64,000 nucleotides of DNA from Akkermansiaceae bacterium. Lineage in GTDB: Bacteria; Verrucomicrobiota; Verrucomicrobiia; Verrucomicrobiales; Akkermansiaceae. The DNA lies in the NCBI GenBank assembly GCA_905181965.1, contig CAJIZY010000012.1, forward strand, positions 1 to 64,000. The letters are read 5' to 3'. Numbering within the stretch: position 1 is the first letter of the stretch; every line of letters starts with the position of its first letter. Below are positions 10,528-18,324 of the stretch, one piece after another. The translations under genes were made by a program, and so were the position numbers. Under the pieces are notes generated by a model, which made no database searches, was not told the origin of the DNA, and was given only the letters and a program-made list of their open reading frames with translations.

Positions 10528-10714
10528 TCTTTCGGAGAATGAGGAATCGGAGAGTGAATTCGTTGGGGAGAAATTCAGGATGGATTCCCATTTCTTTTAG
10601 GAATCGCTAAAATCAACTCTTCAAAATGGGGATCCATGAACCGAGCGATGGGCAGGGTGGATAGAAAAAACCTGGGAACCGGTGCTGTTGGTGTGGACCA
10701 GATCACTCTGTCAA

Positions 10715-11476
10715 TCAATTGGCCTGGTCTTTCAAGACCATCAATTCGATTGATTTGAACTGAATGGGTGCGGTCTCCGCCTGAATGGAAATATAGCCGC
10801 TGGTGAGAGGGGTCCCATCGTTTAGTTGGGTCTTTTCGTATTTGCAGACCACCTTTCCTTCGGCAGTGTGTTTAAATTGGTTTCCCCGGACTTCGATTTC
10901 GACAGTTACCCACTGATCTCCATGAAAAGTGGGACCCTTGGTGTTGATGACGTGAGCCTTTGTCAACTTTCCATTCCAATGAAGGTGGGTGCCGGGTGTG
11001 CAGATGTTGAGCGTTCCTCGATCCCCTTTACCAAAACCTCCGAGTAATTGAACCTCAATTGAGTTCGGGAAATCCTGATTCTTCTTGATCGTTTTCGGGT
11101 CCTGACAATGAAGCATGAAACCGTTGTTACGGTTTGCCCAGCCAGGACCACCATTGACCTGTTTCCCGATGAAACGGTAGGTCCCCCGGATTTTGTAATT
11201 CGAGTAGGGAGTTTTGTAATAAAGGTGTCCAAACTCACCATTAAACTTCTCCCACTTTGAGTAGTCGATTGTGAGGAGGCCTTCTCTGACCTGAAAAGTG
11301 TCTTTGTAATTTACGCCAAGGTCTGAGCCTGAAAACTTTGGAGTCCAGCCGTCGAGATTTTTTCCATTGAAGAGTGAAATCCAGCCTGCTTGATCAGCTT
11401 TTGTTTTCTCAGTAGTTTCCTCGCCAAAGGAGATGCCGAAGGACAAAAGAGCGGCAAAAATCTGGATTCTTTTCAT
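10715..11476 (-). CDS. Secreted 3-keto-disaccharide hydrolase (DUF1080)
   Basis: 253 residues: a signal peptide (1-18) and one DUF1080 domain, a concanavalin-like beta-sandwich. The family opening WISLFNGKNLDGW lies at about 32-44, and the aromatic and acidic residues of the binding groove follow. Family knowledge: DUF1080 proteins include enzymes hydrolysing 3-keto-glycosides made by Gfo/Idh/MocA or GMC oxidoreductases, with others perhaps only binding. The gene stands on the minus strand between EamA and the cytochrome/DUF1553 gene with no overlap. The exported oxidoreductase at 1182 is a possible partner. Confidence 0.87.
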   Translation of the reverse strand: MKRIQIFAALLSFGISFGEETTEKTKADQAGWISLFNGKNLDGWTPKFSGSDLGVNYKDTFQVREGLLTIDYSKWEKFNGEFGHLYYKTPYSNYKIRGTYRFIGKQVNGGPGWANRNNGFMLHCQDPKTIKKNQDFPNSIEVQLLGGFGKGDRGTLNICTPGTHLHWNGKLTKAHVINTKGPTFHGDQWVTVEIEVRGNQFKHTAEGKVVCKYEKTQLNDGTPLTSGYISIQAETAPIQFKSIELMVLKDQAN

Positions 11477-11527
11477 CTGGACAAGACTAGGGCGCTAAGC
11501 TCGCTGATGCAATGGGGAATGCGGATT

Positions 11528-12391
11528 TCAAGCCGCTCGTCTGGCGATCTTGCGGCGCACGATGGGATAGAGGCAAATACTGGTGATGATAATTAGCGAG
11601 CCAAGGTAGAATCCCTGGTTGAGATTTTTATGTTCCTGAAAAAAGAGAGCGGCGAGAGCAATTCCGTAAACGGGCTCCAAATTGTTGGCGAAATTAATGG
11701 TGAAGACACTGAGCCGCTTAAGAAGTTCGACGTATTGCGAGTAAGCGACCACGGTGCAGAAGACAGCTAAAATCATGATCCAAAGCCAGTCTAGTGGACC
11801 CTCGGGGATTGGGATTGAGCCATCTTTCAGGAGAAGAAATATGCTTGCGAAGAGGGAGGCCCCCAGCATTTCATAAAAGGTAATGACGTAGTGGTTGGCT
11901 TTCTCAATGTGGAAACTGTTAATTACCGAGAAGACAGCGGCGAGAAAGGCCGAGAAGATCGCAATGAGGAAGCCGTTACTGTATTCGAGCTCACTTCGGT
12001 AAATGATGGAGACGCCAATCACAGTGACTGATCCAAAAAGGACATCAATTGGGCGGAGCTTTCGACCCTTGATAATGAGAGGCTCCAGAATGGCAGTCCA
12101 AAGAGAAAGCGTTGCCACCCCAATCATGCAGATGGAGACGTTGGCCACTTTGACCGCGAGAAAGAAGGTGATCCAATGTCCGCTGATGACAAACCCGGTG
12201 GCAATAAAAATGAGAGCGTTTTTAACGCTCACCCGGATTCGGTGCCGAAGCCAGAGAAGGATACAAAAGGCCGCTAAGCCGGTGCGCCATGCTACAATCC
12301 CCAGAGCGGGGAGTGTAAGTAATTCTCCTAGGACTGCGGTGAATCCCCAAAGGATAACGATGACCTGGAGTTTCAGATGGTCGCGTATCAT
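11528..12391 (-). CDS. DMT superfamily transporter, EamA type
   Basis: 287 residues, almost all hydrophobic, with about ten predicted membrane helices arranged as two EamA repeats of five. The sequence ends in the basic tail RRKIARRAA, consistent with a cytoplasmic C-terminus. The family exports or imports amino acids, metabolites or nucleotide sugars, and the cargo cannot be inferred. It follows psd on the same strand after 56 bases. Start ATG at 12391 places the first helix right at the N-terminus. Confidence 0.88.
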   Translation of the reverse strand: MIRDHLKLQVIVILWGFTAVLGELLTLPALGIVAWRTGLAAFCILLWLRHRIRVSVKNALIFIATGFVISGHWITFFLAVKVANVSICMIGVATLSLWTAILEPLIIKGRKLRPIDVLFGSVTVIGVSIIYRSELEYSNGFLIAIFSAFLAAVFSVINSFHIEKANHYVITFYEMLGASLFASIFLLLKDGSIPIPEGPLDWLWIMILAVFCTVVAYSQYVELLKRLSVFTINFANNLEPVYGIALAALFFQEHKNLNQGFYLGSLIIITSICLYPIVRRKIARRAA

Positions 12392-12447
12392 AAAAGCGGG
12401 GATCTATTCAGCGAGTATCGGGCCATTTTTGAAACGTAAGTTGGCCG

Positions 12448-13353
12448 CTATTGCGTGTCTCTCTCGAGTTGGTATCCGGCCTTGGTCCCGACTTTGGCAT
12501 AAAGTTCGATCATCTGGCGACTGGACTCCAGAAGGTCATTGGTGAGGGTGATCGAGTTGGGCTCAAACAAGAGCAGGGTCGAGGAGCCGCCGAAGGCGAA
12601 ATATCCCTTTTCATCGCCTTTGGCGACCTCTTGGCCGGGAGTGAAGGTTTGGTGGATCGATCCCACACAGGTTGCGCCGATTTCCATGCAAATCACAGTG
12701 CCGAAATTTTTGGTCACGAGTTCGGTGACGGTTCGCTTGTTTTCCCAGAGGTAGGAGAGTTTCTGGCGAAGTGCGAGTGGGGAGACTGAAAAGAGCGGGC
12801 CGTTGAGGGTGCGAGTTTCTCCAGGGGTGCCGGCACAGGGGAAGTGGAAGCGATGGTAATCAACCGGGCAGAGGCGCGAGAGTAAAAGGGGGCCGTCTTG
12901 GTATTTTTTTGCGAGCTCGTCCGAACCAAGTAGCCCGGATACGCTAAATTTTTGCCCTTTTATGAAGACCGACTCGATTTCACTCGCTTTCGCGAAGCCC
13001 AAATGACGGCCATCGGCAGGCAAAACGATAGGTGTTTCGTCGATTAGCCGGGCTCCGGGTTTGAGTTTCCGATAAAAAAAATCGTTAAATGAAGTAAATT
13101 TATCCGGCGATTTCTCAAAGTCTTCCGCATCGAGGCCGTAAGTTTCTAAAAAAGGGGCTATTTTTTCGATGGTTTTGGGCTTATCCATACGATTTACCAT
13201 ACCACTTCGAGAAGAAGGGACGCTTCACGAAGCTATGTAGGGCTAGCTTTCCCAGCGGATTTCCGTAGGCCCAGCGGAGAAATCCTTCGCCGTAAACTTG
13301 CTCGATTTCGATCTGTCGCCCGTTTCACGATTGAGATACTTGATTGGTTCCAC
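12448..13353 (-). CDS. psd: Phosphatidylserine decarboxylase, two compensating frameshifts
   Basis: Converts phosphatidylserine to phosphatidylethanolamine at the inner membrane. The self-cleavage motif is FGGSS (about 12580-12599), the GGSS variant of LGST, which yields the pyruvoyl group. A GTG at 13353 begins [12 protein letters not shown]. One frame break follows near 13314 (a base seems missing before [12 protein letters not shown]), and a second of opposite sign lies near 13190 (after FFSKWYG, before RMDKPKT). Together they restore the frame, giving about 301 residues, normal for the long form of the family. A caller would otherwise annotate only 12448-13200. The conserved residues on both sides argue for sequencing indels. 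Confidence 0.85.
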
Positions 13354-13426
13354 ACCACCACAATGGCGACGAATCAGGAATTTGAAATTTGAAATTTCAT
13401 CCTGAGCCATTACGTCTTCTTCAGCC

Positions 13427-14023
13427 ATGCGAATTGTCCTAATCGTGACTGCAGCGATCTTACTCACAGGTTGTCGAAAACCTGCGTCATCTATCCATGT
13501 GACGGAAACCCGCCGCCTGACTTTGCACGACAAGGTTTATCCTGGTGATTACAAGGACGCCCCTCCAATCGGTTGGCGTCGACTTCCGGGCACCCAGTTT
13601 CGCCTCATCAATTACGTGGCAGGTGAAAACAATTCCGTTGAGATTGTTGTGGGAGAGACTCAAGGAGATCTCCTGGCCAATGCAAATCGTTGGCTGGGTC
13701 AATTTGGGCTCTCGCCTGTTGAGTCGCTGGAATTCCTCGGCAGAACTGAAATGCTGGGTAAAAATGCCTATTTAGTAGAAGGTGATGGAACCTACAGTCC
13801 TGGAATGGGGAGTCCTCCGAAGGAGGATTACGCCATGACTGGCGTCATCCGTGAGAGCTCCTTTAATTTAATTACTTTGAAAATGATAGGTCCCGCTGAA
13901 GAGGTGAAAAAACAGCGGGATGCTTTTTTTGAGTATATGAGAAGTTTCGAGGCGATTTATGATCACAAGATCGATTCCTCGGTCGAAGAGGCGGAGATGG
14001 AAACTGGGGAGGAAAGGAAGTAG
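13427..14023 (+). CDS. Lipoprotein of unknown function ahead of cytochrome c maturation genes
   Basis: 198 residues with a lipoprotein signal: hydrophobic stretch then lipobox LLTGC, Cys16 being the lipidated residue. No catalytic motif is visible. The core (about 40-180) is a mixed alpha/beta domain containing the phrases PPIGWRRLPGTQFRL and FFEYMRSFEAI, like small lipoproteins with a probable ligand- or surface-binding role. It ends only 3 bases before the ResB gene, so it belongs to the cytochrome c maturation operon and may assist heme or apocytochrome handling. It is divergent from psd. Confidence 0.65.
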   Translation: MRIVLIVTAAILLTGCRKPASSIHVTETRRLTLHDKVYPGDYKDAPPIGWRRLPGTQFRLINYVAGENNSVEIVVGETQGDLLANANRWLGQFGLSPVESLEFLGRTEMLGKNAYLVEGDGTYSPGMGSPPKEDYAMTGVIRESSFNLITLKMIGPAEEVKKQRDAFFEYMRSFEAIYDHKIDSSVEEAEMETGEERK

Positions 14024-14026
14024 ATC

Positions 14027-15277
14027 ATGGCAAAAAAATTTAAAGAGATGTCATTGGGTCAGCGTATTTTTCGCATTGCGGCTGGATTTGAAATCGCAGT
14101 GGTTTGCTTAAGTTTGCTTTTTCTCCTGACCTTCTTCGGCACGATTGAACAGCGATGGTTTGGTCTCTGGACGACCATCCATAAATATTTCGATTACAAC
14201 TCTGTCTTTGTCTTGCCCACTCGGGGTGACGGCAAAGTAATTTTCCCTCCGCTTCCGGGCGCCTACTGGGTGATTGTAGTGCTCTCCTTCAATATGTTCC
14301 TAGGGGGTATTGTCCGGGCTCGCAAAGGGTGGCGCAAAGCAGGGGTCTTGGTCAGCCACTTTGCGATTCTCTTCATGCTTGTTGCTGGCGCGGTGTCTAG
14401 TGTTTATAAGGAAGAGGGGAATATGAGAGTTCTCCAGGGTGAGAAATCCGACTATGCCCAGAAACTTTTCAAGCACGACATTGAGGTCTTTGCCTTTGAT
14501 GAGGAAGGAGGCCGTGAGGAGCCTGCTATCATCCGTTCTAAGAGTATCAAGGCACTTGGGAAGGAAGGCGAGCTCGAGGCAAGCTTTGAGAAGTTCGATT
14601 TTAAGCTAGAGATCGACAGGTATCTTCCCTACTCGGAGCTCGCTTTGGATTCTCTCACCACCCAGCGGCCGAATAACGAAGAAGTTGTTGATGGCTTCTT
14701 CCTTGTTAAAGTCGAGAAAGACACCAAAACCGAGGAACGAAATATGCCAGGGTGTTATGTGAGCATCAAGGACGAGAATGATGATCTGATCCAGCGACTT
14801 GTCCTCTGGGCGGGTAATCCCTATCCGGTGACCTTTAATTATGGGGGGAAACGTTACGGGGTCACTTATTTGATGGAGATTTGGCCCATGCCCTTCGAGG
14901 TCGAGTTACACAAAACCTTTGGAGAGAACCACCCTGGGACGGAAATTCCGAGTTGGTTTCAGAGTAACATAGTCAAAGTCGATGGTTCGAATAGGGCCGA
15001 TTACGAAATCGTCATGAACGAGCCAGCCCGGCATGGTGGCTATACTCTCTATCAGGCTGGTTTTACTCGAGCAGCGGAGGGAGAAACCCCTTCCTCAACT
15101 TTTGCGGTCGTGAATAATCCTTCTGACAAGTGGCCAGAGTATGCCTTGTGGGCTTCGGCGGCCGGACTTCTTTTCCACTTCATGGCCATGTTGGTTCGCT
15201 TCGTTGGTGGGAGCTCCAAAAAAGGACGATCGCAAGCGCCTGTCCCCGACAAACCTTCAATCTATCAAAAATCGTGA
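14027..15277 (+). CDS. resB: ResB-like cytochrome c biogenesis protein (System II)
   Basis: 416 residues. Three membrane helices in the N-terminal third (about 20-40, 78-98, 110-128), a large periplasmic domain, and a last helix at about 370-392 match the ResB/Ccs1 layout. A His in the third helix (LVSHFAILFML) is a candidate heme ligand. With CcsA it exports heme and attaches it to CxxCH apocytochromes outside the membrane. Its stop overlaps the GTG start of the next gene (GTGA at 15274-15277), a translational coupling signal. This system would mature the many c-type cytochromes encoded nearby. Confidence 0.82.
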   Translation: MAKKFKEMSLGQRIFRIAAGFEIAVVCLSLLFLLTFFGTIEQRWFGLWTTIHKYFDYNSVFVLPTRGDGKVIFPPLPGAYWVIVVLSFNMFLGGIVRARKGWRKAGVLVSHFAILFMLVAGAVSSVYKEEGNMRVLQGEKSDYAQKLFKHDIEVFAFDEEGGREEPAIIRSKSIKALGKEGELEASFEKFDFKLEIDRYLPYSELALDSLTTQRPNNEEVVDGFFLVKVEKDTKTEERNMPGCYVSIKDENDDLIQRLVLWAGNPYPVTFNYGGKRYGVTYLMEIWPMPFEVELHKTFGENHPGTEIPSWFQSNIVKVDGSNRADYEIVMNEPARHGGYTLYQAGFTRAAEGETPSSTFAVVNNPSDKWPEYALWASAAGLLFHFMAMLVRFVGGSSKKGRSQAPVPDKPSIYQKS

Positions 15278-16272
15278 GCCAAAACCCACCCCCCATTCCA
15301 GCCCCAGTCAATCAAGGGCTCAAACAACTTCGTTGGATTTTGGTAATCGTTTTTCTAATCGGTGAGTTTGCCCTTATTTCTGTTGCGCTGCGTGGGGCCG
15401 TTCCTCCGGATGAAACCCGCGAGGTCAGTGCCTACAGTCCTTGGAGTGAGGAAGTTCTCGAAATCGCGGAAGCGATCCCGGTTCAAGAGGGTGGCCGGAT
15501 CAAGCCGCTCCGGACCTACGCCCGGTTTAAGATGATGTCTTTCCATGGTTCTCTCACGATGAAGGTCAAATCCGGAGGAAAGATACATAAGATTGGTCCA
15601 GTGGCGTGGCTGCTTGATTGCATGTTCCGGCCGGATCTTGCTGATCAGCTCCCGGTCTTCCTGCTAGATGATACCGAGATTTTGAAGCCCTTCGGAATTG
15701 AGACGAAGGACCGAAGAGCCCGCTTGAGTTTTCAAGATCTTGAGGAGGGTGGCGACCCCGAGGAGAACGGATTTACCCAGCTCATTAACCGCGGGCGCGA
15801 ATTGCTGGAGAAGCAATCGTCAGAGGGAGAGGGTTCCCTCAGCGATGAGGAAGAAGAGGTGACGCGATTCGCCCAGCTTGCCTTGAACTTTACTGGGATT
15901 CGAGACTCAATGGATATTATCCGTGGGGGGCTTCCTCCTCTTGATCCTGCTCAGTTAGCGTACGTTGATCAGGAACTTTACCAAACTCTCAGGGCAACGA
16001 TGGATCCCAAACAGTTTGGGTTTTGGCTCCCAATTCTACCCGAAACGGTTCAATCAACACAACGACTCGAATCGACGCAGGCGCGGGAATTCGAATACGA
16101 ACTCAACCGTCAGCTTACCTTTGCTCGGTTTGGACCAGCTTGGATCCCACCTCAGAAAGGGGAGGAAGAGGAATGGCAAACGATTGAAGCCAAGGTGACG
16201 AAGTTTCTAAAAAAGGAACTCACTAATGCCGGAGATTCTGAAAGATTTCGACAAGTTGGAAGCGATCAGTAA
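15274..16272 (+). CDS. N-terminal half of CcsA-type protein, frame ends at 16272
   Basis: I start this at GTG 15274, which overlaps the ResB stop as GTGA, rather than at an ATG 144 bases upstream inside resB. About 332 residues: one membrane helix (about 20-40) and a periplasmic region carrying AEAIPVQEGGRIKPLRTYAR, the segment seen in large CcsA fusions of Bacteroidota and PVC bacteria. It overlaps the CcsA core gene by 47 bases in another frame. Removing one A from the six-A run at 16209-16214 would join the two into a single ~689-residue protein. It is therefore probably the front of CcsA, split by an indel; two coupled genes are the alternative. Confidence 0.65.
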   Translation: MSQNPPPIPAPVNQGLKQLRWILVIVFLIGEFALISVALRGAVPPDETREVSAYSPWSEEVLEIAEAIPVQEGGRIKPLRTYARFKMMSFHGSLTMKVKSGGKIHKIGPVAWLLDCMFRPDLADQLPVFLLDDTEILKPFGIETKDRRARLSFQDLEEGGDPEENGFTQLINRGRELLEKQSSEGEGSLSDEEEEVTRFAQLALNFTGIRDSMDIIRGGLPPLDPAQLAYVDQELYQTLRATMDPKQFGFWLPILPETVQSTQRLESTQAREFEYELNRQLTFARFGPAWIPPQKGEEEEWQTIEAKVTKFLKKELTNAGDSERFRQVGSDQ

Positions 16273-17341
16273 GGCCTCGGGGCGCCCGAACAGTGATGAG
16301 TTTTTGGCTGCTCTGAAAGATTGGCAGACCAGCTTGGCCGATCGTGCTGACGATCGTGCGGAAGGTGATTCCGTTGCGTCTGAAGTCAGCTACTATCGAC
16401 GAGACTATTTTTCCAACGGACTGGTGTATTTTATTTTTGCCTTCCTTGTCTCCGCTGTCGGATGGATCATTAGAGAGGGCCGGGGTGGTAAGATCGTAGC
16501 TTGGATGGCTTCGGTTATTTATGGAATTGCAACCGCTTATGTTTTGGGTGGGTTAGTTCACCGTTATCTCATCACGGGACGCCCTCCGGTCTCTAACCTG
16601 TATGATACGATTCCGTTTATCACTGCCGGAGCGGTCGTGATCTTGGCAATCGCAGAGCTTCTTACTCGTCGAAAGGTTCTTCTTTCGTTGGGCGCCGCAC
16701 TCGGGGTTATTGGTTTATTCTTTGCTGCTAGTTTTGAAGTGGGTGACGCCAAGGATAACATGGATCCATTGCGGGCGGTTTTGGATTCCAATTACTGGCT
16801 AGCGACCCACGTTGTTTCCATCACGATCGGTTACTGTGGGGGATTAGTCGCTTGCTTCTTGTCTTTGGCCTACGTCCACCTTGCTCTGGCTGGTGTCATT
16901 AAAGATCAGAAATCCTTCCATCGATTTATGACCCGAACTGTTTATGGGATCACTTGTTTCACTCTCTTGTTTTCGCTTGTCGGAACAATTTTAGGGGGTA
17001 TCTGGGCGAATGACTCTTGGGGTCGTTTTTGGGGATGGGATCCCAAGGAGAATGGGGCATTACTTATTGTTCTTTGGTGCCTGATCATCTTGCATTCCCG
17101 ACTGGCGGGGTGGATGACCGGTTGGGGACTTCACATCATGAGTATTCTGGGTGGCTCCGTGGTCGTCTTCTCATGGTGGGGTGTCAATATGCTGGAAGTC
17201 GGGCTTCACTCTTACGGATTTATTGAAGGTGCTTCGACGGTCTATTATTTCTACTTTGTCACGTTCGTTGCGACGGGAGTGGGGGTCGCGGCCTGGTTAA
17301 TAGAAAAGTTTTCTAAGAGTGCGCGGGCGAAGACCGATTGA
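16226..17341 (+). CDS. ccsA: CcsA/ResC cytochrome c synthase core
   Basis: 371 residues with about eight membrane helices. The heme-handling WWD-type motif is visible at about 260-275 (SWGRFWGWDPKE), flanked by conserved His residues (His112, His195, His303, His328), as in the CcsA/CcmC/CcmF superfamily. The protein presents heme to apocytochromes together with ResB. The first ~60 residues before helix 1 are a soluble piece that continues naturally from the upstream frame, which supports one fused protein. An intrinsic terminator follows at 17445. Confidence in function is high; confidence in this start is low. Confidence 0.85.
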   Translation: MPEILKDFDKLEAISKASGRPNSDEFLAALKDWQTSLADRADDRAEGDSVASEVSYYRRDYFSNGLVYFIFAFLVSAVGWIIREGRGGKIVAWMASVIYGIATAYVLGGLVHRYLITGRPPVSNLYDTIPFITAGAVVILAIAELLTRRKVLLSLGAALGVIGLFFAASFEVGDAKDNMDPLRAVLDSNYWLATHVVSITIGYCGGLVACFLSLAYVHLALAGVIKDQKSFHRFMTRTVYGITCFTLLFSLVGTILGGIWANDSWGRFWGWDPKENGALLIVLWCLIILHSRLAGWMTGWGLHIMSILGGSVVVFSWWGVNMLEVGLHSYGFIEGASTVYYFYFVTFVATGVGVAAWLIEKFSKSARAKTD

Positions 17342-17444
17342 TGATTAGCCCGGCCAAAGGTCTAAAACGCTTTTTTCGCCTGTTTGCTTATTCCAGTATG
17401 GCAGCCCGAAAGGGGGGTAGTTCCCTTGTTGGGATGGTAGGCTT

Positions 17445-17464
17445 AACGCTGATAAGCGTTTTTC
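17445..17464 (+). terminator. Intrinsic terminator after the ResB-CcsA operon
   Basis: AACGCT (17445-17450), loop GATA, AGCGTT (17455-17460), then TTT. It is a short six-pair hairpin with a brief T-run about 100 bases downstream of the ccsA stop. It fits the end of the cytochrome c maturation operon. Confidence 0.6.
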
Positions 17465-17499
17465 TATGAGATTCATTCTGTCTCTTCTTGCAACAAACC

Positions 17500-17633
17500 T
17501 TCGCGATGAAGCTCTTGGCCAGCTCTACAACTTGTAACAAGACCCGGGCGAAACCATCAATCTGTATTCCAAGGCCCCGAGAATTATGGCACATTTAAAG
17601 AGTCTCCTTGAGGAGTCAAATAAATCGGGTTGA
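17500..17633 (+). pseudogene. Remnant of a sulfatase C-terminus
   Basis: Within the gap between ccsA and the next cytochrome, the plus strand reads LGQLYNL, a TAA stop at 17535-17537, then QDPGETINLYSKAP and a helix ending LLEESNKSG before TGA at 17631-17633. This is the standard sulfatase ending (LYDL..DPGET.NLY..P then a final helix). No catalytic domain or CxPSR/CxASR site lies upstream, so only the last ~43 codons survive, with an internal stop. It suggests a former sulfatase gene here, lost by deletion. Confidence 0.65.
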
Positions 17634-17661
17634 ACCTGCTAAGCCCTAATCAGTGAATCCA

Positions 17662-18324
17662 ATGAAAATTGCTCTCTTACTATTCGCGCTGCCTCTTGCG
17701 GTGAATGCACTCGATTACAAACGGGATGTCATGCCGATTTTTAAGGAGAAGTGCTATGATTGTCATAGTTCGAAGGCCAAGAAAGTTAAGGGTGGCTTAC
17801 GGCTCGATGATGAGAAACTTTTCTCAAAGAGGTTCGCCAAGAACGAGGTTGTGGTGCCCGGCGATTGGGATGCTAGTTACCTTTTTGTGACTCTCGTGAT
17901 GCCCCGCCACGAAAAAGGTGCGATGCCGCCAAAGAATAAAGGAGAATCACTCACTGAAAAAGAAATCAGAACGGTCGCAGAGTGGATTCATGAGGGTGCC
18001 AAAATTGATGGAGAAAAAGGTAAGCCGGGCCCAGCGAATTGGCATCCTGACAAACTGTTAAAATTTAAAGGTGGTCGTGTCATGACCGAGCAATTTGGGG
18101 AAGCGCCAAAAGTCGAGAAGCTGGAGCCAGAGTGGGAAACGTGGACCAATAAAGAAGGCAGGAAAATCACGGCCCGCTTTCACGGGTTGGTAAAAGAAAA
18201 AGTAGATTTTGACCTCAAGAACGGGAAGCGGGTGTCTTACCCGTTGGAGCAGCTTTCGGCTGAAAGCCAGGCGCGTATTCAGGGACTGATTGATTCCCCT
18301 GAAATGATGTCTGAAGACGATTAG
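17662..18324 (+). CDS. Secreted PSCyt1-type cytochrome with SHD1-like C-terminus
   Basis: 220 residues from ATG 17662; an in-frame GTG at 17653 is possible but weaker. A signal peptide (1-16) precedes a planctomycete-type cytochrome c domain with heme site CYDCH and the family phrases GGLRLDD and MPPK. The last ~60 residues (about 155-210) match the SHD1-like beta-barrel pattern of PVC proteins (WTNKEGRKITARF...FDLKNGK...PLEQLS). It probably acts as a periplasmic electron carrier or sensor rather than an enzyme. Its stop overlaps the end of the convergent sulfatase by 4 bases. Confidence 0.78.
   Translation: MKIALLLFALPLAVNALDYKRDVMPIFKEKCYDCHSSKAKKVKGGLRLDDEKLFSKRFAKNEVVVPGDWDASYLFVTLVMPRHEKGAMPPKNKGESLTEKEIRTVAEWIHEGAKIDGEKGKPGPANWHPDKLLKFKGGRVMTEQFGEAPKVEKLEPEWETWTNKEGRKITARFHGLVKEKVDFDLKNGKRVSYPLEQLSAESQARIQGLIDSPEMMSEDD

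Noticed and set aside
13243-13533. Separate small minus-strand gene upstream of psd
   Set aside because: Its end is the true psd N-terminus in a shifted frame; the rest is antisense to the lipoprotein gene.
15130-15273. ATG at 15130 as start of the second cytochrome c maturation gene
   Set aside because: It would lie inside resB for 144 bases and encode an unlikely arginine-rich leader; the GTGA overlap at 15274 fits better.
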